A stretch of DNA of 64,000 nucleotides, taken from contig CAVXLC010000003.1 of the NCBI GenBank assembly GCA_963762545.1, positions 186,001 to 250,000 of the forward strand, given 5' to 3'. The DNA comes from JABFSM01 sp963762545 (GTDB taxonomy: Bacteria > Gemmatimonadota > Gemmatimonadetes > Gemmatimonadales > GWC2-71-9). The notes beneath the pieces are model-generated. The model was given only the letters and a program-made list of their open reading frames with translations, was not told the origin of the DNA and searched no databases. Shown here one piece after another: positions 27,501 to 37,700 of this stretch (positions within the stretch are counted from its first letter, which is position 1; each line of letters opens with the position of its first letter). A program made the translations under genes and the position numbers.

Positions 27501-28683
27501 TGCCGGTCCCTCGAACCGCGTCGAGTGCGTTGCCCAGGCGCGTGATGGCCTCGACGAGCCGGGCCGGAGCCACCGTGAGCGCGATGCGGAAGTACCCCTC
27601 GCCGGCGGGGCCGAAGGCGCTGCCCGGCAGGGTGACCACGCCGAATTCCTCGAGCGCCCGCCGCGTGAAGGCCGCCGACATCACGCCGTCCGGGAGCGGC
27701 ACCCAGAGATACATCGCGGCCTTCGGGCTGGCGACCTCGAACCCGGCGCGCCCCAGCGCCGCCACCGCGGCATCCCGTCGTTCCGACAGCAGCGCCCGCA
27801 CCGGAGCCACCAGGGCCTCGGCGGCGTCGAGGGCCACCACCCCCGCCTTCTGGAGGGCGAGGAACGGCCCGGTATCCACGTAGGACTTGACCTTGGTCAG
27901 CGCGCCGATCAGCTCGGGACGCCCCGCGGCCCAGCCCAGCCGCCACCCGGTCATTGAAAAGCTCTTGGAGAGAGAGAAGAACTCGACCGCCACCTCGCGG
28001 GCGCCCGATACTTCGAAGATGCTCGGCGCCACATAACCGTCGTAGGTGAGATCGCAGTACGCGTTGTCGTAGGCCAGCAGGATGCCGTGCTTCCGGCAGA
28101 CCCCCACCAGGCGCTCCAGGTAGTCCATCGGCGCGACGGCCGCGGTCGGATTGTTGGGATAGTTGACGTACACCAGACGGGTCCGGCGCAGTACCGCCTC
28201 GGGAACCCGGTCCAGCTCGAGGAGGAACTCCTCCGACGCCACCAGTGGATACACGTGCGGCGCGGCGCCCGAGAGAATGGTCCCGCCGATGTAGGCCTGA
28301 TAGCCGGGCTCCGGAAAGATGACGACGTCACCGGGATTGGCCACGGCGTATGGCAGGTGCGCCAGACCCTCCTTGGACCCGATCAGGGGAAGGATCCCCG
28401 TGGCCGGATCGAATCGCTGGCCGAACCGTCGCTCGAGATAATCGCCGCAGGCCTTCCGGAAGGCGGGAAGTCCCTGCTGGAATCCGTACTTGCTGAGCGC
28501 GGGATCGTCGAGCGCGTCCTTGAGCGCCTGGACCACCACCGCGGGAGGCGGGGTGTCGTTGTCACCGGCGCCGAGATCGATCACATCGACGCCCGCCTCG
28601 AGCAGCCGGCGCTTGATCGTGGGGATCTCGGCCAGCGGATAGCCGGGAAGGGCGCCGAGTCGCTCGCTGAAGGTGATGCTCAT
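27484..28683 (-). CDS. dapL: LL-diaminopimelate aminotransferase-type PLP enzyme
   Basis: The 399-residue class I/II aminotransferase starts at an ATG overlapping the upstream FAH gene's stop. It has ERLGALPGYPLAEI at the N-terminus, VNYPNNPTAAVA, YDNAYCDLTYDG and the PLP lysine in SLSKSFSMTGWRLGW, all DapL-like. DapL makes LL-DAP directly from tetrahydrodipicolinate for lysine and peptidoglycan. Some relatives act on other amino acids, so the substrate is likely but not certain. Confidence 0.82.
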   Translation of the reverse strand: MSITFSERLGALPGYPLAEIPTIKRRLLEAGVDVIDLGAGDNDTPPPAVVVQALKDALDDPALSKYGFQQGLPAFRKACGDYLERRFGQRFDPATGILPLIGSKEGLAHLPYAVANPGDVVIFPEPGYQAYIGGTILSGAAPHVYPLVASEEFLLELDRVPEAVLRRTRLVYVNYPNNPTAAVAPMDYLERLVGVCRKHGILLAYDNAYCDLTYDGYVAPSIFEVSGAREVAVEFFSLSKSFSMTGWRLGWAAGRPELIGALTKVKSYVDTGPFLALQKAGVVALDAAEALVAPVRALLSERRDAAVAALGRAGFEVASPKAAMYLWVPLPDGVMSAAFTRRALEEFGVVTLPGSAFGPAGEGYFRIALTVAPARLVEAITRLGNALDAVRGTGIAATA

Positions 28684-29300
28684 TGGCCAGGTCCCGTCAC
28701 CGGATTGCGGAGAATGCCTACGCCGGGAATCTCTACTTCCACCACATCACCGGGTGCCAGAGGCCCGACCCCGGCCGGAGTGCCCGTGGCGATCAGGTCT
28801 CCCGCCATGAGAGTCATGACGCCGGAGATGTAGGCCAGGAGCACGGGAATCGAGAAGACCATCTCGGAGGCCCGTCCCCGTTGCCGTTCCACCCCGTTCA
28901 CCCGCCCCACCACCTCGAGCGCGCGCCAGTCGAGGCCCGTGGCAACGGCGGGACCGGCCGGGCAGAAGGTGTCGAATCCTTTGGCCCGGGTCCACTGGCC
29001 GTCCGACTTCTGGAGATCGCGCGCGGTCACATCGTTGAGGCACACGAACCCGTGGATCGCCAAGGCGGCCTCGTCGGTGCCCGCATGCGAGAGCCGCCGG
29101 CCGATCACCACGCCGATCTCGGATTCGAACTCCACCCGCGCCGAGGCGGCCGGAAGGACGATGGCTTCCCCGTTGCCGATCAGGGCGCTGGGTGGCTTGA
29201 GGAAGAGGAGCGGGGCCTTGGGAACCTCGTTCCCCAGTTCCTTGGCGTGATCGACGTAGTTCCGCCCCACACAGACGATCTTCGAGGGTTGCGCAATCAT
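28680..29300 (-). CDS. fumarylacetoacetate hydrolase-family protein
   Basis: The 206-residue protein starts with SKIVCVGRNYVDHAKELG and has FLKPPSALIG, VEFESEIGVVIG, the substrate loop LNDVTARDLQ and IATGTPAGVGPL near the end. These are the metal-binding and active-site motifs of single-domain FAH enzymes such as acylpyruvases and oxaloacetate decarboxylases. The ATG directly abuts the JAMM-helicase stop. The exact acid it cleaves or decarboxylates cannot be told. Confidence 0.88.
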   Translation of the reverse strand: MIAQPSKIVCVGRNYVDHAKELGNEVPKAPLLFLKPPSALIGNGEAIVLPAASARVEFESEIGVVIGRRLSHAGTDEAALAIHGFVCLNDVTARDLQKSDGQWTRAKGFDTFCPAGPAVATGLDWRALEVVGRVNGVERQRGRASEMVFSIPVLLAYISGVMTLMAGDLIATGTPAGVGPLAPGDVVEVEIPGVGILRNPVTGPGQ

Positions 29301-31802
29301 CTATACGCTGGCTCCAATGCCGTGACGGGCGAAGAAGTCCTCGCACTTGGTGAGGACCTCCGCCCAGCTTCCCATGATACGCTCCGCTCTGGGCAATCCG
29401 CTGAGGAGGAGCGGGCCGTAGCGCTTGACGACCACGCGCCGATCCAGCAGGATGACCACGCCGGCGTCGGTCCGGGTGCGGATGAGCCGCCCGAAGCCCT
29501 GCTTCAGCTTCAGCGCCGCATGGGGCAGCAGATACCCCATGAAGCCGTCCTCGCCCTGCTCCGCGAGCCGCTCCAGCCGCGCCGCGGTGAGCGGTTCCGA
29601 GGGCACCTTGAAAGGTAGCTTGCAGATCAGCAGCACCCGAAGGGCCCGGCCCGGAACGTCCACCCCCTCCCAGAACGAATCGGTGCCCAGCAGAATGGCG
29701 TTGCCCGCCTCCCGAAACCGGCGCAGCAGCAGATCCCGGGTGCCGTCGCCCTGCACCAGAATCGGCCATCGGGGAGGCAGGGCGGCCCTGAGCTCGAGAG
29801 CGGTGCGGCGGAGGGCGGCGTGGCTGGTGAACAGCGCGAACATCCCTCCGTCGGAGGCCCAGGCCAGCTCGGTGATGGCCCGAACCACACAGGCGTCGTG
29901 CCCGGCCTCGTCCTCCCGCGGATCGGGAACGTCGTTCGGGATCCCGAAGAGGCATTGCTCGGGATAGTTGAACGGAGACGGCAGGATCTCCCGCACCGTG
30001 ACCGGCGAGGGCTCCGCCGAGAGCCCGACCCGCGACTCGAGGAAGTCGAACTCGCCCCCGGCCGCGAGGGTGGCGCTGGTCAGGACCACGGTCTTGACCC
30101 GGTCGAACAACATCTCGCGCAGCACCGGCGCGAGGTCGAGCGGGACGGCGGCCAGGCTCAGCGACTGGCCCTTGGGTCCGGTGCGCTCGATCCAGCGCAC
30201 CATGGGCGAGCCGCCCACCGGCGGCCGGAGCGTCTGGTTGAGCCCGTCGCTCACCGCCTCCAGCCGCCGCACCACGCCGCGGAGCTCGCCCAGGATCTGG
30301 GTCCGGCGCTCGGTCATCTCGGTCTGGGAGAGACGGTCGGCGATGGTCTCCACGTCGTCCCGCATTCGGCGGAACGCCGCGAGGACGCCCTCCAGCTCGT
30401 CGGACAGGCCCTCCCCCCAAATCGGCGCCTGGCCGAAATCGGCGTCGAGCCGGTAGGGCGAGCCGCTCTTTTCCAGCAGCGCGAACATCCGCTGGAACAT
30501 CGCCTCGGTCCCCCGGCGGGCGTCGCCCAGGGCGGGCAGCAGCTGCAGCGTGAGGAGATCGAGGCTGGCGCGGCTCAGCAGGTCCATCTGGCTCCGGAGC
30601 TCGTGTGCCAGGGTCGGCAGAAGTCCCTTGCCGTTCCGCTCGAGGCGGCCCAGCAGCCGGCGGACGCCGCGGGTCGTGACCTGCGCGCCGAGGTGGTTGG
30701 CGGCCACGTCCTCGAGATGATGGCCCTCGTCCAGCACCAGGCGCTGGTAGGGCGGCAGCACCGCCGCCTCGTCCCAGTTTTCCTGGGCGCCCCGGACCGC
30801 GAGGTCGGCCGCCAGCAGATGATGGTTCACCACCACCACGTCGGCCTCCGCGGCGTGCCGTTTGGCCTTGAACAGGAAGCAGCGATCGAAGTGGGGGCAG
30901 CGCAGCCGAGGGCAGAGATCCGGCTCCGCGGCGACCTCGTCCCAGACTTCGCCGCTGGGCTGCACCACCAGGTCGCCCAGGGTGCCGTCGGCGGTGCGGC
31001 TGGCCCATTCCGACAGGCTCAGCAGCTCGCCCAGTTTGTCCGGCTCGAGCAGCGACTGCTGCCCGCTCATCGCGGTGCCCAGCCGCGCGAGGCACAGATA
31101 GTTCCGCCAGCCCTTGAGCAGGGCGAAGGTGGGGGTATGCGTCTCGTCCGCGAGGGCGTCGCGCAGCAGCGGAAGGTCCTTGCCCACCAGCTGCTCCTGG
31201 AGGTTGATCGTGTTGGTGGAGACCACCGTCCGTTCGCCATTGGCCCGGGCCCAGGCCAGCGCCGGCACCAGGTACGCGAACGATTTGCCGATCCCGGTGC
31301 CCGCCTCCAGCAGCACCACCCCGCCGTCGTTGTAGGCGTCCGCCACGTGCGCCGCCATGTCCCGCTGTCCCTGGCGATCCTCGAACGCGCCCAGCCGGGC
31401 CGCGATCGGACCCTGCGCGCCCAGGGTCCTGACCATTTCCAGCGGGTCGATCCTGGTTTCCGACTTCCCCCGGGGCACCTCCACGACGACGTACAGCTCG
31501 GTGGCGTCGTTGTTTACGATGCCGAACCCGATCCCCCCGTCGTGGAGCCGGGCCGCGATGAACAGATCGGCGGGCGAGGGCTCCAGCGATCCGCTGGGAT
31601 GATTGTGCAGGAGCATCTCGCCCCGATCGGCGATCCCCGGCAACGCCAGCACTTCCTCCGCCGTGCCGCGGGCCGCCGCCCGCACCGCGGTGATCATCCC
31701 GCCGGCCTCCACGGTGCCGACGAAGCAGACCTCCCGCCCCCGTGCGGCGCGGATCTCGGCGGCCATGCGCTCCCGGGCCGCCGGCGCGAGCCGGTCGCTC
31801 AC
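29301..31802 (-). CDS. RadC-type JAMM domain fused to DinG/XPD-family helicase
   Basis: The GTG start overlaps the upstream Tat-protein stop (GTGA), giving 833 residues. Residues 1-110 carry a complete RadC-like JAMM site: E24, then HNHPSG (H66, H68) and PSPAD (D79). Residues about 135-833 are an XPD-type superfamily 2 helicase: Walker A GTGIGKS (168-174), four cysteines for an iron-sulphur cluster (YLC, then DLCPRLRC and DRC), and the DEGH box. DinG proteins unwind DNA-RNA hybrids, D-loops and G-quadruplexes. The usual N-terminal extra in Firmicutes is an exonuclease; here it is JAMM. A DNA repair or replication-conflict role is inferred. Confidence 0.88.
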   Translation of the reverse strand: MSDRLAPAARERMAAEIRAARGREVCFVGTVEAGGMITAVRAAARGTAEEVLALPGIADRGEMLLHNHPSGSLEPSPADLFIAARLHDGGIGFGIVNNDATELYVVVEVPRGKSETRIDPLEMVRTLGAQGPIAARLGAFEDRQGQRDMAAHVADAYNDGGVVLLEAGTGIGKSFAYLVPALAWARANGERTVVSTNTINLQEQLVGKDLPLLRDALADETHTPTFALLKGWRNYLCLARLGTAMSGQQSLLEPDKLGELLSLSEWASRTADGTLGDLVVQPSGEVWDEVAAEPDLCPRLRCPHFDRCFLFKAKRHAAEADVVVVNHHLLAADLAVRGAQENWDEAAVLPPYQRLVLDEGHHLEDVAANHLGAQVTTRGVRRLLGRLERNGKGLLPTLAHELRSQMDLLSRASLDLLTLQLLPALGDARRGTEAMFQRMFALLEKSGSPYRLDADFGQAPIWGEGLSDELEGVLAAFRRMRDDVETIADRLSQTEMTERRTQILGELRGVVRRLEAVSDGLNQTLRPPVGGSPMVRWIERTGPKGQSLSLAAVPLDLAPVLREMLFDRVKTVVLTSATLAAGGEFDFLESRVGLSAEPSPVTVREILPSPFNYPEQCLFGIPNDVPDPREDEAGHDACVVRAITELAWASDGGMFALFTSHAALRRTALELRAALPPRWPILVQGDGTRDLLLRRFREAGNAILLGTDSFWEGVDVPGRALRVLLICKLPFKVPSEPLTAARLERLAEQGEDGFMGYLLPHAALKLKQGFGRLIRTRTDAGVVILLDRRVVVKRYGPLLLSGLPRAERIMGSWAEVLTKCEDFFARHGIGASV

Positions 31803-33079
31803 GTCTTGAGTTCCTTCTTCTTGGCGGCCGGAAAGAGCACGTTGTTGAGAATGAGCCGGTATCCCGGAGAATGGGGGTGAGTCGAGAGATCGGTGGGCGC
31901 GTCACCCACTTGGTGCTGCGGATCTTCCGGATCGTGACCGCCCAGGAAGGTCCAGGTGCCCTGGCCGCGCTCGCCGTGGATGTACTTCACCCAGGGGGCC
32001 CCGGCCTCGTCGGCCAGGACGGTGACGCCGGGCTTGAGGGTCGCCTTGTTGAACGAGGTCGTGAGCCCGTAGAAGTCCGGAATGACCTGGCGGTGGCTCT
32101 GCACCAGCATGGTGGGAACCGGGTCGATCTTGGCGCTGAAGTTGAACAGGGTGAAGGCGCCGAGCGGCTGCCGCCGGTCCGGCGAGTTGACCTGATGCCC
32201 GTCGATCTCGGAATAGACGGCCATCGAGGGGGACAGCTCGAGCCGGGCATTCTGGAAGGCGAGCGCCTTGTCCCAGTGCATCTTGTCCGCCGCCGCGGGG
32301 TCCATCGGGGTGCCGTCGGCAAAGCTCGCGGCGATGTCGACGCCGTCGCTGGCCAGCGCCAGGTCGAGCGTCTCGGTGGCGGTGCACATCGCGAACAGAA
32401 AGCCGCCGCGCTCCACGAACGCCGCGATGGTGCGGGCCACCGCCTTCTTCGCGGCCGGCACGTTGGGGAACCCCAGCTCGCGCGCGGTGCGCTGGTTGCG
32501 GTCCACCATCTCCGAAAGCCAGGGCGCGCCGGCGTAGGTCAGGTAGAACTTGGAGTACTGGCCGGTGAAGTCTTCATGGTGCAGGTGCAGCCAGTCGTAG
32601 GTGCGGAGCCGCTCGCCGATGACCTCGGGATCCCACACCTTGTCAAACGTGATCCCCGCGTACTGCAACGCCATCGTGACCGCGTCGTCCCAGGGCGCGG
32701 CATTGGGCGGGGCGTAGACCGCCACCTTGGGCGCCTTCTCCAGCGGCACCGCGTCCATGTTGCCCTGGGACAGGCCCGCGCGGATCTCCGCGACCTGGCC
32801 ATCGTCCATGGGGATGACCGAGACGCCGGCCACCGCCGCATCGCGCTGGGTGGCGGCATCGGCCGGAAGCAGGAACGATCCGTCCCGGTAGTTGAGAAAC
32901 CATTCGGCCCGGGCGCCGCGCTCGAGGACCCGGAACGTCACGCCATAGGCCTTGAGGTGATCGCCCTGGGTCTCGTCCATGGGGACCAGGAGCCAGGCCG
33001 CGCGGCGCGGGAGGCGGGCTCCGATCCGCCCGCCCGCCATCCCGCCGAGCACCGCTCCCACGAAATCGCGCCGCTTCAT
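31799..33079 (-). CDS. Tat-exported conserved protein of the type often labelled asparagine synthetase B
   Basis: The 426-residue protein begins MKRRDFVGAVLGG, a twin-arginine-type signal. The mature part opens WLLVPMDETQGDHLKAYG, a block I recall from a family in Bacteroidota that databases often label asparagine synthetase B. It lacks that enzyme's N-terminal Cys nucleophile and PPi loop, so that name is probably wrong. A segment with GERLRTYDWLHLHHEDFTG and FVERGGFLFAMCTATE resembles a class I glutamine-amidotransferase-like fold (DUF4159 and ThuA relatives). It is coupled by 4 nt on both sides. The function is unknown. Confidence 0.75.
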   Translation of the reverse strand: MKRRDFVGAVLGGMAGGRIGARLPRRAAWLLVPMDETQGDHLKAYGVTFRVLERGARAEWFLNYRDGSFLLPADAATQRDAAVAGVSVIPMDDGQVAEIRAGLSQGNMDAVPLEKAPKVAVYAPPNAAPWDDAVTMALQYAGITFDKVWDPEVIGERLRTYDWLHLHHEDFTGQYSKFYLTYAGAPWLSEMVDRNQRTARELGFPNVPAAKKAVARTIAAFVERGGFLFAMCTATETLDLALASDGVDIAASFADGTPMDPAAADKMHWDKALAFQNARLELSPSMAVYSEIDGHQVNSPDRRQPLGAFTLFNFSAKIDPVPTMLVQSHRQVIPDFYGLTTSFNKATLKPGVTVLADEAGAPWVKYIHGERGQGTWTFLGGHDPEDPQHQVGDAPTDLSTHPHSPGYRLILNNVLFPAAKKKELKT

Positions 33080-34797
33080 GTCGAGGGCACCGCGCCCCGG
33101 GCGACATCGAGCAGCCGTCGCGCCTGCGGCACCACCGCGCTGGTGGGCCAGGTCACCAGGAGGTGCTCCAGCGCCGCCACCGCCTGCTCCTTGCGGGACG
33201 ATTTGACGAGCAGGCCGGCCAGCGCCAGCTCGGCCGCCGCCGCGCTGGCCGGAACCGCCTGGGTCACCACGCTGCGGTAGAGCCGCTCCGCCTCCGCGTT
33301 CTGGCCCAGCCCGGCCCGCACCTGGCCGGCCAGGAAGAGCAGCTCTCCTCCGCCATGCTCCGGCGGCAGGGTCGCGGCCACCTGTTCGAAGGCGCCGGCC
33401 GCCGTGGCGCTGTCCCGGCGCTCCAGCCGGTAGAAGCCGTCACCGAGCGCGGGGAGGGAATCGTCCTGGATGACCTGTAGCAGGCCGAGCACCGCGATCC
33501 GTTCGGTCGCCACCACCCGGTCTCCGGTGAACGGCCCGGCATCGGCCAGCATGGCGCGTGCGGTGACGAGATCACCGCGGTACAGCGCGATCCGGCCCCG
33601 GATCGCCTCCGCATCCACCGAGCTGTCGGCCACCAGCAGGCTGTCGGCTTGGGCCAGCCGGCCGTTCCGGATCCATCCCTGCGCCAGCCGCAGCGCCAGC
33701 CGCTGGCGATCGTCCGCCCCGAGAAGCGGCGCCAGCTCCCGGAACTGGCGATCGGCCTCTTCGATGCCGCCTTCATCCACCAGCACGCCTACCAGCGTGG
33801 AGGTCGCCGAGGCGGCCATCGCGGGAGTCGCCGCGGGATCACCGGCGAGGGTCGCGAGCATCCGGCGCGCCGCCGCCTGATCCCCCCCGTCCGCATAGGC
33901 CTGCGCGGCATCGAGCCGGATCCGCGCGCGCTGGGGGCCCTGGGCGCGCTCTCCGAGCCGCTCCAGCACCATGGCGCGTCCGAGGGAATGCTCGGCCGTG
34001 GAGTACGCGCGCAGATCCTCGAGCGTTTCCTGCAGCACGTCCACCGCGTCAGTCCCGCTTCGGGCGATCGCGGCGAGGAGCCGCCGCACCGCCGGGAGGG
34101 GCTCCCCCCAGCGGATCTGCAGCGCCGCGGCGAGTCGCTCCCCGGCCAGATCGCCGGATTTCCCCAGCTCGCGCAGCAGGGCGGCACGGCCCGCGGTCGG
34201 CACCTGGCCCAGGATCGAGAGCGCGGTCCCGCGATAGCCGGGAACCCGGCTGATCGCGAGCGACCATTCCCGGGCCGCGCCGGCGTAGTCTCCCTCTGCG
34301 GCGGCCAGCTGCCCCAGCTCCGCGGCCATCGCGTCGGGACGCCCCAGCCGCTGCCGGCCGAGCAGGTAGGCTGCCTTGGCGCTGGCGCGATCCCGGGCCG
34401 CGTAGGCCGCGATGCCCCACTCCTGGAACGGCATCTCGCTGGCGGGCTCGAGCTCCGACCACCGCACCACCGCCGCGCGGGCGCTGTCGGGCAGGCGCGC
34501 CGCGGTGTACACCCGGATGGCGATGCCTAACACGCCGGAGGACGGGTCCCGCTGGACCGCGTCATGGGTCAGGTCGACCATCTCCGCCAACCGTCCCAGC
34601 GGCGTCAAGGCCCGCTCCAGGCCGAGCAGCGCGGCCAGATCGGCCGGCCGGGCCGCGAGCTGAGCGCGCCACGCCGCCGCCGCGCCGGGATAGTCGCCCC
34701 GGCGCTCCAGGTCGAGCGCCTGCGCCGAGGGGTCCTGCGCCAGTGCGGCCGGCGCCCCGCCCAACACCAGGCACGCGACCAGGGCGCCCGCCCTCAC
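33076..34797 (-). CDS. exported TPR-repeat protein
   Basis: The GTG at 34797 overlaps the stop of the upstream membrane protein (GTGA) and gives a signal peptide ending PAALAQ. The remaining roughly 550 residues are Ala/Leu/Arg-rich helical repeats of TPR type (for example RRGDYPGAAAAWRAQLAARP). It is a 573-residue periplasmic scaffold by appearance. It sits between the DUF4175-like coiled-coil protein and the Tat protein, which suggests they form one envelope complex. The partner proteins are unknown. Confidence 0.82.
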   Translation of the reverse strand: MRAGALVACLVLGGAPAALAQDPSAQALDLERRGDYPGAAAAWRAQLAARPADLAALLGLERALTPLGRLAEMVDLTHDAVQRDPSSGVLGIAIRVYTAARLPDSARAAVVRWSELEPASEMPFQEWGIAAYAARDRASAKAAYLLGRQRLGRPDAMAAELGQLAAAEGDYAGAAREWSLAISRVPGYRGTALSILGQVPTAGRAALLRELGKSGDLAGERLAAALQIRWGEPLPAVRRLLAAIARSGTDAVDVLQETLEDLRAYSTAEHSLGRAMVLERLGERAQGPQRARIRLDAAQAYADGGDQAAARRMLATLAGDPAATPAMAASATSTLVGVLVDEGGIEEADRQFRELAPLLGADDRQRLALRLAQGWIRNGRLAQADSLLVADSSVDAEAIRGRIALYRGDLVTARAMLADAGPFTGDRVVATERIAVLGLLQVIQDDSLPALGDGFYRLERRDSATAAGAFEQVAATLPPEHGGGELLFLAGQVRAGLGQNAEAERLYRSVVTQAVPASAAAAELALAGLLVKSSRKEQAVAALEHLLVTWPTSAVVPQARRLLDVARGAVPST

Positions 34798-37700
34798 GGC
34801 GCGCCCCCGGTGAGCCGCCGGAAGTAGTCGGTCACCAGCCGCCGTTCCTCGGGGGAGAGCCGCTGGAGCTGCTCCCAGGTGGGCAGCCGGATCTCGCCGC
34901 CCTTGCCGAGCAGCTGGGCCGAGAGCGCCGGAGGGAGATGGATGTCGCCGGGCTTGGCGGTCTCGCTTTGCCGTTCCTTTCGCTCGTCCTCCTCCCGTCC
35001 CGAGAGGGTTCGCCCCGCGTCGAGCATCCGGCGGAAGAGCCGCTCCTGGCGCGACACCATTTCCCGGTCCAGCCGGCCCCGCTCCAGTGCCCGGGCGAGG
35101 TCGCGCGCTTCGTCGCCCATCGGCTTGACGTCGGCCTGGCCCTGGGCCCGAAGCCGTTCCAGCTCCTGCGCCAGCGCCCGTTGCCGCGCCGCGAGCGATT
35201 GCAGCTGCTGCTGGATGGCCGCCGAGCCCGCCATCGGGAGCAATCCGTTCGCGTCCTGGCTGAGCTGGCCCTGCTGATTGGCCAGCTTGGTCATCCGCTC
35301 CATCGCCTCGGCAAAGCCGGATCCGCTCCCCGAACCGGAGACGTCGTCCCGGGCCCGCAGCAGGCCGTACGCGGCCACGTTGAGCGCATCCACCGCGTCT
35401 CCGGCCCGGTCCGCCGGTTCGCGCGGGTTGCCCGCGGCGCTGGCGGCGGCTTCCCTCGCCCGTCCCATGTCCTGGCGCGCCTCGGCCAATGCCGCGAGGA
35501 TCTGCGGCGAGACCAGCGCATTCTTCCCGGTGGCCGAGCCAACCTGGTCGAGCAGCTTGGAGACCCCTTCCTCGATGGTCCCCTGGGCGTTCCGGGCCGC
35601 CTCCGGTCCGCTGCTCAACCGGAACTGATTCGCCACCGCGAGCTGCCGTTCCGCCAGGCGGGTGGTTTCGAGCAGGGCGCGGTCGAGCTGGGCCACCACC
35701 TCTTCGCGCCATTCCTGTTGCTGGCCTTCCCGCTGCTCCTTCACCTGGTCCTTGAGGTCCTTCATCTTGCCCGCGGCCTGTTTGCCGGCCTTCTGGGCCG
35801 CCGCGGTCTGCTTCTGCTCGGCGGCGCGGGCCGCCTGCCGCATTTCACCGGCCGCGTCGCGCGCCTGCTGGGCCGACTGCTTCATCGCGTCCTGGCGCTT
35901 CTCCGCCTCCAGCTGCTTGGCGGCCTGGTCGAGCCCCGCCGCCACCGAGTCGGCTCGCTTGGCCATGGCGCGCTCTTCGGCCGCGGCGCGCGCGCTGTCG
36001 GCGCCGGCCACCTGCTGATTCCAGGTTTCCTGCTGCTCGGAGAGCTCCTTGGTTTCCTGCTCCAGCGAGGCGAGCTGTCCCTCGAGCGCGGCCCGCTTGA
36101 ACATCTCGCGGCTCCGTTCCAGCGCCTCGCGCAGCTTCTGCTGGCTGTCGCCCAGTTTCCGGACCGCCTCCTTGGTGCGCTCGCGGTCCAGCGACTTGAG
36201 CGCTTCCTGAAGCTCCGCCAGCTGGCGACGAAGCTCCGGGGAGAGCGCCTGGTCGAGCTGTTCCTGCACTTCCCGGAGCGCCTGCTGGAATGCCGAATCG
36301 GAGACGCCGGCGCGCTCGGCGGCCTGGCGCAGCTCGTCCAGCGCCCGCTTGACCGCCTCGGCCTGCTGCAGGAGCTGCTCCTGGCGCTCCGCGACTGCCT
36401 CGGCCTTCTTGGCGGCGTCGAAATCGAGAGCGTTCTCGGTACCGCGCTGCTGGGCGCGGCCCAGGTCTTCGGTCTGGCGCTGCGCGCTCCGGCTTTCCGC
36501 CACCAGGGAATCGAGCTTCTTCTGGATCTCCCGGGCCCGGTCCTGGCCTTCGGCGCGGAGTTCGGGCCGGCTCGGCAGGGTAATCGTGATCTCCCGCGAG
36601 CGACCGGTCTGCCCCGACGGAGAATTATCCCGCACCCGCGCCACGACGCGCAGGGTGTCGCCGGGCACGAGGCCGAGCGCGGCCGGATCGATCGACGCGG
36701 GCAGGATGGCGCGATCCGGGGTCTGGCCCGGCAGCGGCAGCCGTTCGTCGGCCAGCGCGCGCGTCACACCGCTGTGTGACACCCTGCGTTCCAGCGCCGC
36801 TTCGATGAGCCCGTGATCGTCGCGGGCGTCGATGACCAGCGGCAGCGAACCCACCGCCGGTGCCGTGGTGTCTCCGGCGGGCACCGGGATCTCGACCACG
36901 GGAGGCAGATCGGGCAGAATCCGGACCGGCAGCACGATATCGTCGCCGGTGAGCGACTCGCCGTCCGCGGTGCGGAGGACCAGGCGATACGCACCCGAAG
37001 CGGTCGGCGTGACGACACCGCCGAACCGGGCGCCCTCGATGGGCAGCACCGTGCCCACGGTGCCCTGCTCCCACCGGGCGGTCCCCAGCGGGACGGTGGC
37101 TTCGCCCCGCGCCTCGAGCCGGCTCCCGGACGGCAGGAGCAGCGTGTCCCCGCCCACCGACGCCGGCTCGTCCTCGACGTTCAGGTAGCCCGGATAGCGG
37201 ATCGTCACGGCAAACGAGGCCAGAAACGCGGGCCGCCGTACCGCGATCTCCAGCGTGTCGGAGCTGCGGCGGCCCTCGGTCACGTGCGCGAAGAGCGCCT
37301 CGGTGAGCGGACCCGCGACGTGGCGGGCCCGCCCGGCGGAATCGAGGGGAAGGATGGTGGACGCCCACACGGTGCCGGGAGAGCGGGTCCACAGGGTGAC
37401 CTCGCGGCGCCCCGGCGCCGACGCCGTGAGAGCCACCGTGTCGCCGGCCCGTACGGTGAGACGGTCCGCCTCGAGGCGGAGCGGACTCGAGACCATGGCC
37501 ATGGCCAGCCTCGGCCGCCACAGCAGCGCGGCCGGCCCGTGCCGCACGCCAGCGGCACCGAGGAGCAGCGTGCACCCGAGCACCCCCGCCACGCCGCCGG
37601 CCAGGAATCGGGCTATCCGGCTCCGGTCCCGGCCCAGCGCCGCGGGCGCGCGCGCCTCGACCTCCAGCGCGGCCGCCCGGTCCGCCGCGGCGCGCAGCCC

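Noticed and set aside
29820..31880. 686-codon plus-strand frame opposite the JAMM-helicase
   Set aside because: Shadow of a well-supported gene; no domain and biased composition.
28747..31905. 1052-codon minus-strand frame overlapping the JAMM-helicase
   Set aside because: It is a shifted frame of the real helicase and FAH genes, with low-complexity Gly/Arg-rich sequence.
31799..33079. Calling the Tat-exported protein asparagine synthetase
   Set aside because: The required N-terminal catalytic Cys and ATP-pyrophosphatase loop are absent and the protein is exported.
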